Assembly: GCA_002787175.1 (NCBI GenBank)
Contig: PCWC01000063.1
Coordinates: forward strand, 1 to 10,322
From: Parcubacteria group bacterium CG11_big_fil_rev_8_21_14_0_20_39_22
Lineage (GTDB): Bacteria; Patescibacteriota; Minisyncoccia; Phycocordibacterales; GCA-002787175
Length of the DNA stretch: 10,322 nucleotides
Reading direction: 5' to 3'
The translations under genes and the position numbers were made by a program. The notes under the pieces were generated by a model, which was not told where the DNA came from, ran no database searches, and saw only the letters and a list, made by a program, of their open reading frames with translations. Below are positions 1 to 5,516 of this stretch, piece by piece; the stretch's first letter is position 1, and each line of letters begins with the position of its first letter.

Positions 1-2
1 TC

Positions 3-704
3 TCCGACTCGAATTCCTGCCAAGACGGAAAAGGTACGCACCGAGCTCTCCGCAGATTCAGAAAATTCATCGGCATTGTTTCTGAGAATAACGTTCGGAC
101 GGTATGGGTGCTTAAATGCGATATCAGAAAGTTTTTCGCAAATATCGATCATGCAATCCTGTTGGACATATCTGCAAAATATATTCCCGATCAAGATATT
201 CTCCATCTCTTATCTGTCATCGTTCGGAGTTTTCATTCGAATGCTGTCGGCGTCGGACTTCCGCTCGGCAATTTAACGTCCCAGCTTCTGGTAAACATTT
301 ACATGAACGAATTCGACCAATTTATGAAGCATCGGCTCAAGGCGAAATATTATCTGCGCTATGCCGACGATTTTGCTGTCCTTTCGACGGAGAAGGTGTA
401 CCTTGAAACCATTTTGCCGGCGATGCAGGAGTTTTTAGGAAACAAGCTCAAGCTCTCCATGCATCCGGATAAGATTTTCATACAGACTGTCGCTTCGGGC
501 GTCGACTTTCTCGGCTGGGTGCATTTTTCGGATCATCGGGTTTTAAGGACGACGACCAAAAAGAGGATGTTCAGAAATATAAAGGCAAAGGATGGGAAAG
601 AGGAAACGGTGCAGTCGTATCTCGGCCTCATCGGCCACGGCAACAGCTGGAAATTGCGACAGAAAATTATTGATAAAGCGTCCAAGCCCAAATCTTCCAA
701 TTAA
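3..704 (+). CDS. Reverse transcriptase, DGR-like, 5' end outside the window
   Basis: RNA-directed DNA polymerase. The frame is open from base 3 with no stop, so the gene starts upstream of the window; the GTG at 108 is internal, because residues before it (DSNSCQDGKGTHRALRRF) already match the conserved RT block that precedes the first catalytic Asp. Seen in order: KCDIRKFFANIDH (catalytic Asp, about 111-149), GLPLGNLTSQ (255-284), YADD with the two catalytic Asp (360-371), FLGW (507-518) and a C-terminal QSYLGLIGHGN. Family knowledge: most group II intron RTs carry a QGxxxSP-type motif, whereas DGR RTs carry [LIV]GxxxSQ, as here. I see no maturase or HNH domain; the protein ends soon after the thumb-like region. 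It is likely a DGR or DGR-like RT, but without a proven template repeat another RT lineage remains possible. Codons are GC-richer than in the genes beyond 1262, suggesting transfer. Confidence 0.9.
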   Translation, partial: SDSNSCQDGKGTHRALRRFRKFIGIVSENNVRTVWVLKCDIRKFFANIDHAILLDISAKYIPDQDILHLLSVIVRSFHSNAVGVGLPLGNLTSQLLVNIYMNEFDQFMKHRLKAKYYLRYADDFAVLSTEKVYLETILPAMQEFLGNKLKLSMHPDKIFIQTVASGVDFLGWVHFSDHRVLRTTTKKRMFRNIKAKDGKEETVQSYLGLIGHGNSWKLRQKIIDKASKPKSSN

Positions 705-713
705 GTCGGTCAT

Positions 714-733
714 ATTTGCTTAATTAAGCAAAT
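714..733. repeat. Perfect 20-bp palindrome just after the RT stop
   Basis: The sequence ATTTGCTTAATTAAGCAAAT is identical to its own reverse complement and begins nine bases after the RT stop codon. As RNA it can form a stem of about 7-8 bp with a small AT loop; as DNA it is a cruciform or dimer-binding site. It has no following T tract, so it is not a classical terminator. Confidence 0.75.
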
Positions 734-759
734 CGTCCCAAGGGTTCAAATTTGGTCAA

Positions 760-987
760 ACCGGTGGTCGATGTGGCAAGGTGTGTCAAACGTCGATCCT
801 CGGCACAAAGCTCGCCACCGGGGCAAATAGTTGGGCAAAAAACGGTTAAATAAGGTCAGTCGCGGTTAAGTGATTTTATTCCGAACTTTTGCTCAAAACC
901 GGTGGCTACTGGTGGGATAAGGTGAAATGGTTTTGGACCGGACTTTTGCCAAAAACGGGTGAGTTAGGGTGACTTGGGGTGAGTTAG
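760..987 (+). repeat. Diverged 57-bp-period tandem repeat with GGT-headed decamers
   Basis: Three units start at 817, 874 and 931, exactly 57 bp apart. The second half of each unit is three consecutive 10-mers that each start with GGT (844-873, 901-930, 958-987), preceded by an A-rich stretch of the CAAAAC type. The last block reads GGTGAGTTAG, GGTGACTTGG, GGTGAGTTAG. The first halves of units two and three agree at about 20 of 27 bases. A more diverged related copy precedes them: ACCGG at 760 and ACCGG at 817 are again 57 bp apart. The array is on the RT coding strand, starts about 55 bases after the RT stop, and differs between copies at all bases, not only at A. Confidence 0.7.
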
Positions 988-1263
988 CTATTTCGGCTGG
1001 TAGGGCATCGGGAAGTCATAAATCTTGCCAACGCGCTTGATATTGTTGATTTTTTCGCGTACCGTAACCATATAACCCCTGTCCTCGAGTACGGTTATAA
1101 CTCCGGACAGTGCCCGACCCAATATGGCTCTGTAGAGCCACAAATGGGAGATTGGGTTTTGAGGGTTTGAAAACCCAATCCCCGTTTGGCGCCCAATGAA
1201 AACCCTAAATTTTAAGTCATGTTCGGCAATAATAAGCCCGAATATGTGATATTCTCTTAACAT
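988..1263 (-). CDS. Doubtful small ORF, possibly a decayed gene end
   Basis: An open frame of about 91 codons runs from the ATG complementary to 1261-1263; an alternative ATG lies at 1275. I do not recognise the product. The C-terminal part (GYMVTVREKINNIKRVGKIYDFPMPYQPK) uses many C- or G-ending codons, like the RT gene, and could be the remnant of a real protein. The N-terminal part coincides with the hairpin 1141-1188 and looks non-coding. Its start overlaps the start of the divergent methyltransferase gene (shared CATG), an arrangement that rarely holds two real genes, and no ribosome-binding site is visible. It is most likely a chance frame or a fragment. Confidence 0.22.
   Translation of the reverse strand: MLREYHIFGLIIAEHDLKFRVFIGRQTGIGFSNPQNPISHLWLYRAILGRALSGVITVLEDRGYMVTVREKINNIKRVGKIYDFPMPYQPK
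1126..1188. repeat. Two adjacent hairpins, one with a 19-bp bulged stem
   Basis: The first hairpin, 1126-1139, is GGCTC/GAGCC with a TGTA loop. The second, 1141-1188, pairs CAAATGGG with CCCGTTTG (one G-T pair) and then GATTGGGTTTT with AAAACCCAATC, with one bulged A (1149) and a nine-base loop (1161-1169), giving about 19 bp in total. Neither is followed by a T tract on the plus strand. They could be part of a structured RNA or a DNA cruciform tied to the RT locus. Confidence 0.65.
1245..1253 (+). promoter_or_regulatory. Extended -10 element abutting the methyltransferase start
   Basis: TG at 1245-1246, one base, then GATATT at 1248-1253 (4 of 6 to TATAAT). Only eight bases separate it from the ATG at 1262, so a transcript starting 7-8 nt after the hexamer would begin at or next to the start codon. 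I see no good -35 box. Confidence 0.35.
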
Positions 1264-2026
1264 GGAATCATTCAATCAGAAAAAAGACATATCTCCCCAG
1301 GAAATGGGGACTTCAGCAACAGAGGTCTTTTCAGGGAAGTCAGAAAGGATGGCGATTTCAGAACTCTATGCCGAATCAGCCGAAACCTTTGCAGATATCA
1401 TAAGAGAAAGAATTCAGCCACGGGATGAACCCTACACTCTCGCAGATTTAGGAAGTTTTAAGGGTGAGTTGCTTAAAAATATTCTACAAGAACTAGGATC
1501 TCAGTATTCTTTCATTAAAACAGGAGTTGATTTGAGCGAGGATGCTCTGGTGTCAAATTCTACAGTTGAAAACAAAGTTGCCGCCGATATTTCGAAACTA
1601 CCTTTCTCTGATAATAGTTTTGATATTTCGACGGCAAGGTACGTGCTTGTTTGGAATGATGCTGACCGTCAAAAAAAGATAGTAAATGAAATTAACCGTA
1701 TAACGTCTAATTTGGGTATTTTACAACACGCAGGTGCTGATAGGGAAAACACAAAAGAATGGCAAGGTAAAATGCATTCTCTGCTTAACGGATCTATTGA
1801 TAAAATTGCAAGAAATAAGTACTATTTTTCTTCTGCTAATGAAGTTGAATTATGGATGAATGAGCAGAATATTAAGTTTGAATGCAATCAGGACAGAAGG
1901 GTTGATAATGTTGCCGATGTATTTATCCAGAGATACCAGTTGTCATTAGAAGAAGCACAAAAAATAATAGAAAAGTTGGGAGAAAAAAATTACATTTATC
2001 AAACCACTTGGGTGATACATAAATAA
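1262..2026 (+). CDS. Class I SAM-dependent methyltransferase (Methyltransf_11/25-like)
   Basis: 254 aa, predicted to transfer a methyl group from S-adenosylmethionine to an unknown acceptor. The Rossmann-fold signature is visible: motif I LADLGSFKG (residues 60-68; an unusual GSFKG where most relatives have GCGxG), the acidic strand-2 end GVDLSEDAL, the AADISKLPFSDNSFD block that precedes strand 4, and an AxYVLVW-type helix. The C-terminal half (about 180-254) is charged and probably carries substrate specificity; I cannot assign it. The ATG at 1262 has no Shine-Dalgarno site but lies eight bases after a -10-like element. AT-rich codon use marks the boundary with the GC-richer RT region. The fold call is firm; the substrate is unknown. 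Confidence 0.85.
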   Translation: MESFNQKKDISPQEMGTSATEVFSGKSERMAISELYAESAETFADIIRERIQPRDEPYTLADLGSFKGELLKNILQELGSQYSFIKTGVDLSEDALVSNSTVENKVAADISKLPFSDNSFDISTARYVLVWNDADRQKKIVNEINRITSNLGILQHAGADRENTKEWQGKMHSLLNGSIDKIARNKYYFSSANEVELWMNEQNIKFECNQDRRVDNVADVFIQRYQLSLEEAQKIIEKLGEKNYIYQTTWVIHK

Positions 2027-2050
2027 AATAAAGTAATAAAAATTTGTTTA

Positions 2051-2056
2051 TACAAT
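2051..2056 (+). promoter_or_regulatory. -10 hexamer six bases before the SemiSWEET start
   Basis: TACAAT (5 of 6 to TATAAT) ends six bases before the ATG at 2063, so the transcript is probably leaderless. No convincing -35 box or Shine-Dalgarno site is present. Confidence 0.45.
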
Positions 2057-2062
2057 TTACAT

Positions 2063-2350
2063 ATGTGGGAAATAACTGTAACAGTATTGGGAATAATGAT
2101 GTCGATAGGGTACTATCCGCAGGCGTACAGAATATGGAAGACTAAATCTTCCAAGGATATTTCTCTTTATACATACGGCATTTTTAGCATCGGAACATTC
2201 GTTTGGACACTTTACGGCTTTCATTTAGGTGATTTGCCGATCATCTCGAGCTTCATTATTGGGGTTATCGGGTCGTGGTTGGTCTTGGGACTTTCTTTGT
2301 ATTATAGGAGGAATAAATGTTCACCTTTAGAAACTTTATTTAAACAATAA
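2063..2350 (+). CDS. SemiSWEET-family transporter (PQ-loop / MtN3)
   Basis: 95 aa with three predicted membrane helices (about residues 5-22, 38-56 and 60-83), the usual size of a bacterial SemiSWEET half-transporter. Family knowledge: these proteins act as homodimers in the cytoplasmic membrane and equilibrate sugars across it. The diagnostic PQ motif is in helix 1 (SIGYYPQAYRIWKTKSSKDIS, Pro19-Gln20), followed by the typical KTKSSKDISLYTY segment leading into helix 2. The C-terminus is short and basic. It lies 36 bp after the methyltransferase stop and 21 bp before the Nudix gene on the same strand. The start is the only in-frame ATG near the first helix. The actual substrate cannot be read from sequence. 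Confidence 0.88.
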   Translation: MWEITVTVLGIMMSIGYYPQAYRIWKTKSSKDISLYTYGIFSIGTFVWTLYGFHLGDLPIISSFIIGVIGSWLVLGLSLYYRRNKCSPLETLFKQ

Positions 2351-2354
2351 GAGG

Positions 2355-2360
2355 TATGAT
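2355..2360 (+). promoter_or_regulatory. -10 hexamer before the first Nudix gene
   Basis: TATGAT (5 of 6) ends 11 bases before the ATG at 2372, implying a leader of only about four bases. A GGAGG at 2367-2371 ends almost at the ATG, too close to act as a normal Shine-Dalgarno site. Confidence 0.4.
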
Positions 2361-2371
2361 AAACTGGAGGC

Positions 2372-2791
2372 ATGGAAGACAAAAGACCAAAAGTAGGCAT
2401 AGGGGTAATGATTTGGAAAGACGGCAAAGTTCTTGTCGGGAAACGAAAAAGTTCTCATGGACAAGGTGAGTGGGCTTGGCCAGGCGGGCATTTGGAATAT
2501 ATGGAATCAATAGAAGAGTGTGCTAAAAGAGAGACAATGGAGGAGGCGGGGATTGAAATACAGAATATCCGTTTCTTACGCCTTTTGAATTTTAAAGATT
2601 ATGCGCCTAAGCATTATATCGATATAGCTTTGATAACAGATTGGAAATCTGGTGAGCCGAAAGTGATGGAACCCGAAAAACTTGAAAAATGGGAATGGTG
2701 TGATCCGGACAATATGCCCGAACCTCTTTTCAAAGCTTTGCCGTCGTATTTTCAAGCTCTAAAAACCGGACAGAATTTTTTTGATAATTAA
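2372..2791 (+). CDS. Nudix hydrolase, NUDT15/MTH2-like
   Basis: 139 aa. Nudix enzymes hydrolyse nucleoside diphosphates linked to another group, often cleaning up unwanted nucleotides. A complete Nudix box runs from Gly39 to Ile61: GHLEYME, seven residues, RE (53-54), then MEEAGI with the metal-binding Glu57-Glu58; only the usual hydrophobic residue after RE is replaced by Thr55. The upstream VLVGKRKSSHGQGEWAWPGGHLE and the later EPEKLEKWEW closely resemble human NUDT15, which acts on (d)NTPs including thiopurine and oxidised nucleotides, so an NTP pyrophosphatase role is the best guess. Its last codons contain the -10-like hexamer of the next gene. The start at 2372 fits the family N-terminus. 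Confidence 0.92.
   Translation: MEDKRPKVGIGVMIWKDGKVLVGKRKSSHGQGEWAWPGGHLEYMESIEECAKRETMEEAGIEIQNIRFLRLLNFKDYAPKHYIDIALITDWKSGEPKVMEPEKLEKWEWCDPDNMPEPLFKALPSYFQALKTGQNFFDN
2783..2788 (+). promoter_or_regulatory. -10 hexamer inside the end of the Nudix gene
   Basis: GATAAT (5 of 6) ends seven bases before the ATG at 2796 and overlaps the last Nudix codons. It is consistent with an independent leaderless transcript for the next gene. Confidence 0.35.
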
Positions 2792-2795
2792 AGTT

Positions 2796-3170
2796 ATGGA
2801 AAAATACCCTAAAAATTTCAATTCTCCTTATGACGGTAATGGTGAAGATGATGAGTATGAATTCGTAATACCGTCACAATTTAAAATGGGAAAAGAAGAA
2901 ATAAAGAGAAAACTCGGTTTTCGCGATTTTCCAAAACGAACAATTGAAGAAAAGAGGGGTCTGCTCGGTAGTGAGGAGAGAGTGCGTGCTCTTGATGCGA
3001 TTACAACAACAACTTTACCAGCTTCTAAGAAAGAAATTAAGAAGGGTGTTGTGTTGGAAGTGGCTGAACAGAATTTAATTTCTCCAGAAGTCCTGCGTAA
3101 CAATTTGCTTGTCTATATTGGCTCTGGAACAGATATTGAGTACGCATTAGCTCTTGGAGGAGAAAAATAA
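2796..3170 (+). CDS. Unknown protein, N-terminal part of a frameshifted gene
   Basis: 124 aa up to the TAA at 3168-3170. ATG 2796 is preferred to the TTG at 2781, which lies inside the preceding Nudix gene. I do not recognise the family by name. The first 60 residues are charged and may be an extension. The end, NNLLVYIGSGTDIEYALALGGEK, is the beginning of a Rossmann-like nucleotide or SAM-binding unit (strand, GSGTD turn, helix). Its expected continuation, IILVDP (next strand ending in an acidic residue), is found immediately downstream in the -1 frame. The two ORFs therefore read as one protein of about 266 aa interrupted at a run of five A (3163-3167). Either one A is missing, by mutation or assembly error, or the ribosome slips. 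Confidence 0.6.
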   Translation: MEKYPKNFNSPYDGNGEDDEYEFVIPSQFKMGKEEIKRKLGFRDFPKRTIEEKRGLLGSEERVRALDAITTTTLPASKKEIKKGVVLEVAEQNLISPEVLRNNLLVYIGSGTDIEYALALGGEK

Positions 3171-3172
3171 TA

Positions 3173-3595
3173 TTGGTAGACCCAATGTTTACTGATGAAA
3201 AAAATGAAGATGAGGTTGCAGGAAAAATTAGAAGAATTATTTCTGAAGAAGTAAAAAAAGAAGAAAAAGTGCTCACGTTCGGTTTTGATTTTGGTAGCGG
3301 AAGAGAAAGTGCAACCGTAGAGTTGGTAGACAAGAATTATTCAGATAAAAATAAAGGAGAAGGGTGGTACGAGCTTCCTGATAAAATCGGTATGGTGGTA
3401 CTCTATGCGAGTCAGGGTCCAGGAGGAACCTTGGTTGCAAATGAAGAAATGAAATCAGCGATAGTTGATGGAGGTATGATTTGGGAGGAAACAACTGCTA
3501 TAATTAAGAAAGGCAACAATGAAGAGATTGTTGTTTGGGTAAATAATAATTCTAACAGAGGGTATTTCGATGATTTTATAAACGTTGATTTTTAG
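3173..3595 (+). CDS. Unknown protein, C-terminal part of the same frameshifted gene
   Basis: 140 codons from a TTG at 3173; the frame is open back through 3167 and gives IILVDPMFTDEKNEDE, which completes the nucleotide-binding unit of the preceding ORF. Later segments (EKVLTFGFDFGSG, KIGMVVLYASQGPGG, KSAIVDGGMIWEE) look like the alternating strands and helices of a methyltransferase-like fold, but I cannot name the enzyme. If translated alone it would need TTG 3173 or ATG 3185; the GGAGG at 3156-3160 sits 12 bases before the TTG, longer than the usual spacing. The second Nudix gene begins four bases after its stop, so it is part of the same cluster. Confidence 0.55.
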   Translation: MVDPMFTDEKNEDEVAGKIRRIISEEVKKEEKVLTFGFDFGSGRESATVELVDKNYSDKNKGEGWYELPDKIGMVVLYASQGPGGTLVANEEMKSAIVDGGMIWEETTAIIKKGNNEEIVVWVNNNSNRGYFDDFINVDF

Positions 3596-3599
3596 TGTT

Positions 3600-4028
3600 A
3601 TGAAAAAAGGAGAGGATTGTATTGGAGTCGGGGTTGTATTTTTCTGCCATGACGGAGAGGGTAATGTTTTGCTTAATAAAAGAAGTACAAATTGCCGAGA
3701 TGAACATGGTTGTTGGGACCCGGGAGGCGGAGGATTGGAACATGGGGACACGGTAGAGGATACTCTTAAAAAAGAAATTGCTGAAGAGTATCGTACTGAT
3801 GTTTTGGACTATGAATTTTTGGGTTATCGCGATGTGCATCGGGAAAATAACGGTAAAAAGACGCATTGGGTGGCTTTGGATTTCAAGGTTTTGGTTGATA
3901 AAGAGAAAGCCGGGAACGGTGAGCCACATAAATTTGAGGCGGTGGAGTGGTTTAATATAAATGATTTACCGGAGCCCTTGCACTCTCAATTTCCGAACTT
4001 TCTTAAGTTATACGAAGGTCGTTTGTAA
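3600..4028 (+). CDS. Nudix hydrolase with a degenerate Nudix box
   Basis: 142 aa. The Nudix fold is clear: VGVVFFCHDGEGNVLLNKRS, then GCWDPGGGGLEHGD, and DLPEPLHSQFPNF at the end. Against the consensus GX5EX7REUXEEXGU the box (Gly44 onward) has Asp50 for Glu, Lys58 for Arg, and Arg65 for Gly. The three metal-binding glutamates (Glu59, Glu62, Glu63) are kept, so activity is still plausible. The substrate is unknown; it is clearly different from the first Nudix enzyme of the cluster. ATG 3600 is chosen over the TTG at 3585, which lies inside the preceding ORF; it follows the upstream stop by four bases, the same spacing as between the first Nudix stop (2791) and ATG 2796. No Shine-Dalgarno site is visible. 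Confidence 0.88.
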   Translation: MKKGEDCIGVGVVFFCHDGEGNVLLNKRSTNCRDEHGCWDPGGGGLEHGDTVEDTLKKEIAEEYRTDVLDYEFLGYRDVHRENNGKKTHWVALDFKVLVDKEKAGNGEPHKFEAVEWFNINDLPEPLHSQFPNFLKLYEGRL

Positions 4029-4033
4029 AAAAT

Positions 4034-4061
4034 TTGACAAAAGACAGGTATCTGTTATACT
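4034..4061 (+). promoter_or_regulatory. Near-consensus sigma-70-type promoter of the helicase gene
   Basis: A perfect -35 TTGACA (4034-4039), a 16-bp spacer ending in TGT, and TATACT (4056-4061), giving an extended -10 (TGnTATACT). It is the best promoter in the window. Transcription would start near 4068, leaving a leader of about 130 nt before ATG 4198. It begins six bases after the Nudix stop, so the helicase gene is its own transcription unit. Confidence 0.8.
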
Positions 4062-4112
4062 TGCGATACAACTTAATCTCATTGGTTTTTGGTGCGAGGA
4101 GACTCCATTTAA

Positions 4113-4193
4113 AAAGCTTTACAGCTTTATCTTAAAAACTATCGAGAACCGATCGCTTTTTTATTTGTATAGATCGGAAAGTTTAAGATAAAG
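4113..4193 (+). promoter_or_regulatory. Foldable 5' leader, possible cis-regulatory RNA of the helicase
   Basis: A 12-bp perfect inverted repeat pairs 4125-4136 (CTTTATCTTAAA) with 4182-4193, ending four bases before the ATG at 4198. It encloses a second perfect stem, CCGATC/GATCGG (4149-4154 with 4172-4177). An upstream hairpin AAAGCT/AGCTTT (4113-4118 with 4123-4128) shares bases 4125-4128 with the long stem, so the two folds exclude each other. The long stem is almost all A-T and would melt easily, and it would bury the translation start region when formed. It matches no riboswitch class that I recognise; a thermo- or helicase-responsive autoregulatory leader is an inference. Confidence 0.5.
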
Positions 4194-4197
4194 AAAT

Positions 4198-5511
4198 ATG
4201 TATAATAATTCAGCAAAATCAGGGGGCAGAAAGCCCTCAAGTCGGTTTGGAAGTGCGTCCGGAAACGGAGGTTTTCGAGGTGGTAGGTCGGGAGGTTCGA
4301 GTTTCGGTAGTAGAAATAATGGTAGTCGATCTTTTTCAGCGAATCGTTTTCGAGGACCGGGAAGAGGTTTTAGTGGACAAAGAAGGAGAGGTGGTGGAGG
4401 TTTTTCCAAATCCATTGACCCGGCGAAATTCATTAACAAGGCGGTTATAACCGAAGAAATCGAGAATTTTGTTCCTGAACATAAGTTTATGGATTTCAAA
4501 ATAGAAGAGCCATTGAAACGAGCGGTTGTCGAAAAAGGTTATACCGATCCTACACCTATACAAGACAGAGCTATCCCCCATATTCTCGATGGTGCGGATG
4601 TTTTCGGTATTGCAAATACCGGTACAGGTAAAACTGCTGCTTTTCTTATACCTCTTATAAATAAAGTATTGCTCGGAAAGGATGAACAGATAATGGTGAT
4701 AGCACCTACTCGTGAACTTGCAATCCAGATAGATCAAGAATTGAAAGGGTTTGTAAAGGGCATGAAGATACATTCTGTGTGCTGTTCTGGAGGGTTGCCT
4801 ATAGGCGCACAAATAAGAGAGCTACGTTTTTTCAACAATTTTATTATCGGTACACCGGGACGTATCAAAGATCTTGTAGATAAAGGCAGGATAGTATTGT
4901 CGGAGTTTAAGACTATAGTTTTGGATGAAGCAGACAGGATGCTTGATATGGGATTTGTAAACGATATGCGTTTTATTATGGATAAGATGGCGAAACAACG
5001 ACAGACCCTTTTCTTTTCGGCGACATTGACTCCTGAAATTGAAACTCTTACAAAAGAATTTTTGAAAAATCCGGTAAGAATATCTGTAAAGAATAGGGAC
5101 ACTTCTAAAAATGTGGACCAAGATGTTGTGAGAGTCGGACGAGGAAACGATAAGTTGGAAGTGCTACACGCACTTTTGTCCAATGAAGAATTTGATAAAG
5201 TTCTTATATTCGGCAAAACCAAGCATGGTGTGGAGAAGTTGTCTCAAGTTTTGGTCCAGAAAGGATTTAAAGCCGATTCTATACACGGTGACAAAAATCA
5301 TTTCAAACGACAGAGAGCTTTGAATCTTTTTAAAGATAGTCATGTGCAAATATTAGTGGCGACGGATGTTGCGGCGAGAGGGTTGGATATTGCTGACATA
5401 AGTCATGTTATAAACTTCGATATTCCTGCTACTTATGAAGACTATGTTCACAGAATCGGAAGGACAGGGAGAGGGGATAAGAAGGGTAAGGCGCTGACTT
5501 TTGTTGAGTAA
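4198..5511 (+). CDS. DEAD-box ATP-dependent RNA helicase with Gly/Arg-rich N-terminus
   Basis: 437 aa; unwinds or remodels RNA duplexes using ATP, probably in rRNA or mRNA handling. Residues 1 to about 78 are a low-complexity Gly/Arg/Ser/Phe-rich (RGG-like) tail. The two RecA-like domains follow with all motifs: Q motif ending PTPIQDRAIP, motif I ANTGTGKT (139-146), PTRELAIQI, TPGRI, DEAD (243-246), SAT (274-276), LIFGKTK, ATDVAARGLDI and HRIGRTGR (418-425). The protein stops only 12 residues after motif VI, with no C-terminal extension as in RhlE or DeaD; the RNA-binding tail is instead at the N-terminus. Its stop is five bases before a MITE-like element, so loss of a longer C-terminus is conceivable, though the core is complete. 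It has its own strong promoter and a long leader. Confidence 0.96.
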   Translation: MYNNSAKSGGRKPSSRFGSASGNGGFRGGRSGGSSFGSRNNGSRSFSANRFRGPGRGFSGQRRRGGGGFSKSIDPAKFINKAVITEEIENFVPEHKFMDFKIEEPLKRAVVEKGYTDPTPIQDRAIPHILDGADVFGIANTGTGKTAAFLIPLINKVLLGKDEQIMVIAPTRELAIQIDQELKGFVKGMKIHSVCCSGGLPIGAQIRELRFFNNFIIGTPGRIKDLVDKGRIVLSEFKTIVLDEADRMLDMGFVNDMRFIMDKMAKQRQTLFFSATLTPEIETLTKEFLKNPVRISVKNRDTSKNVDQDVVRVGRGNDKLEVLHALLSNEEFDKVLIFGKTKHGVEKLSQVLVQKGFKADSIHGDKNHFKRQRALNLFKDSHVQILVATDVAARGLDIADISHVINFDIPATYEDYVHRIGRTGRGDKKGKALTFVE

Positions 5512-5516
5512 GGTTT

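Larger units (their letters stand above)
705..1261. other. Gene-poor GC-richer tract with palindrome, repeats and hairpins
   Basis: This stretch lies between the RT stop and the methyltransferase start. It contains, in order, a perfect palindrome (714-733), a diverged 57-bp-period array (760-987), a weak minus-strand ORF (988-1263) and two adjacent hairpins (1126-1139 and 1141-1188). I see no convincing plus-strand gene; the repeat array has stops in the frames I followed. Its composition resembles the RT and not the downstream genes, so the RT and this tract probably arrived together. In DGRs the template RNA is usually encoded within a few hundred bases of the RT, so this is a plausible non-coding RNA region, but I could not show a template/variable pair. 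Confidence 0.6.

Noticed and set aside
760..987. The repeat array as a DGR template/variable repeat pair
   Set aside because: Differences between the copies involve all four bases and not mainly A, and the units are too short and too diverged; no lectin-like variable coding sequence is next to them.
2781..2795. TTG at 2781 as start of the split gene
   Set aside because: It overlaps the Nudix reading frame and coincides with the -10-like hexamer; ATG 2796 is the better start.
3961..4191. Plus-strand ORF of 76 codons between the Nudix and helicase genes
   Set aside because: It begins inside the Nudix gene in another frame and spans the helicase promoter and leader; its sequence has no protein-like features.
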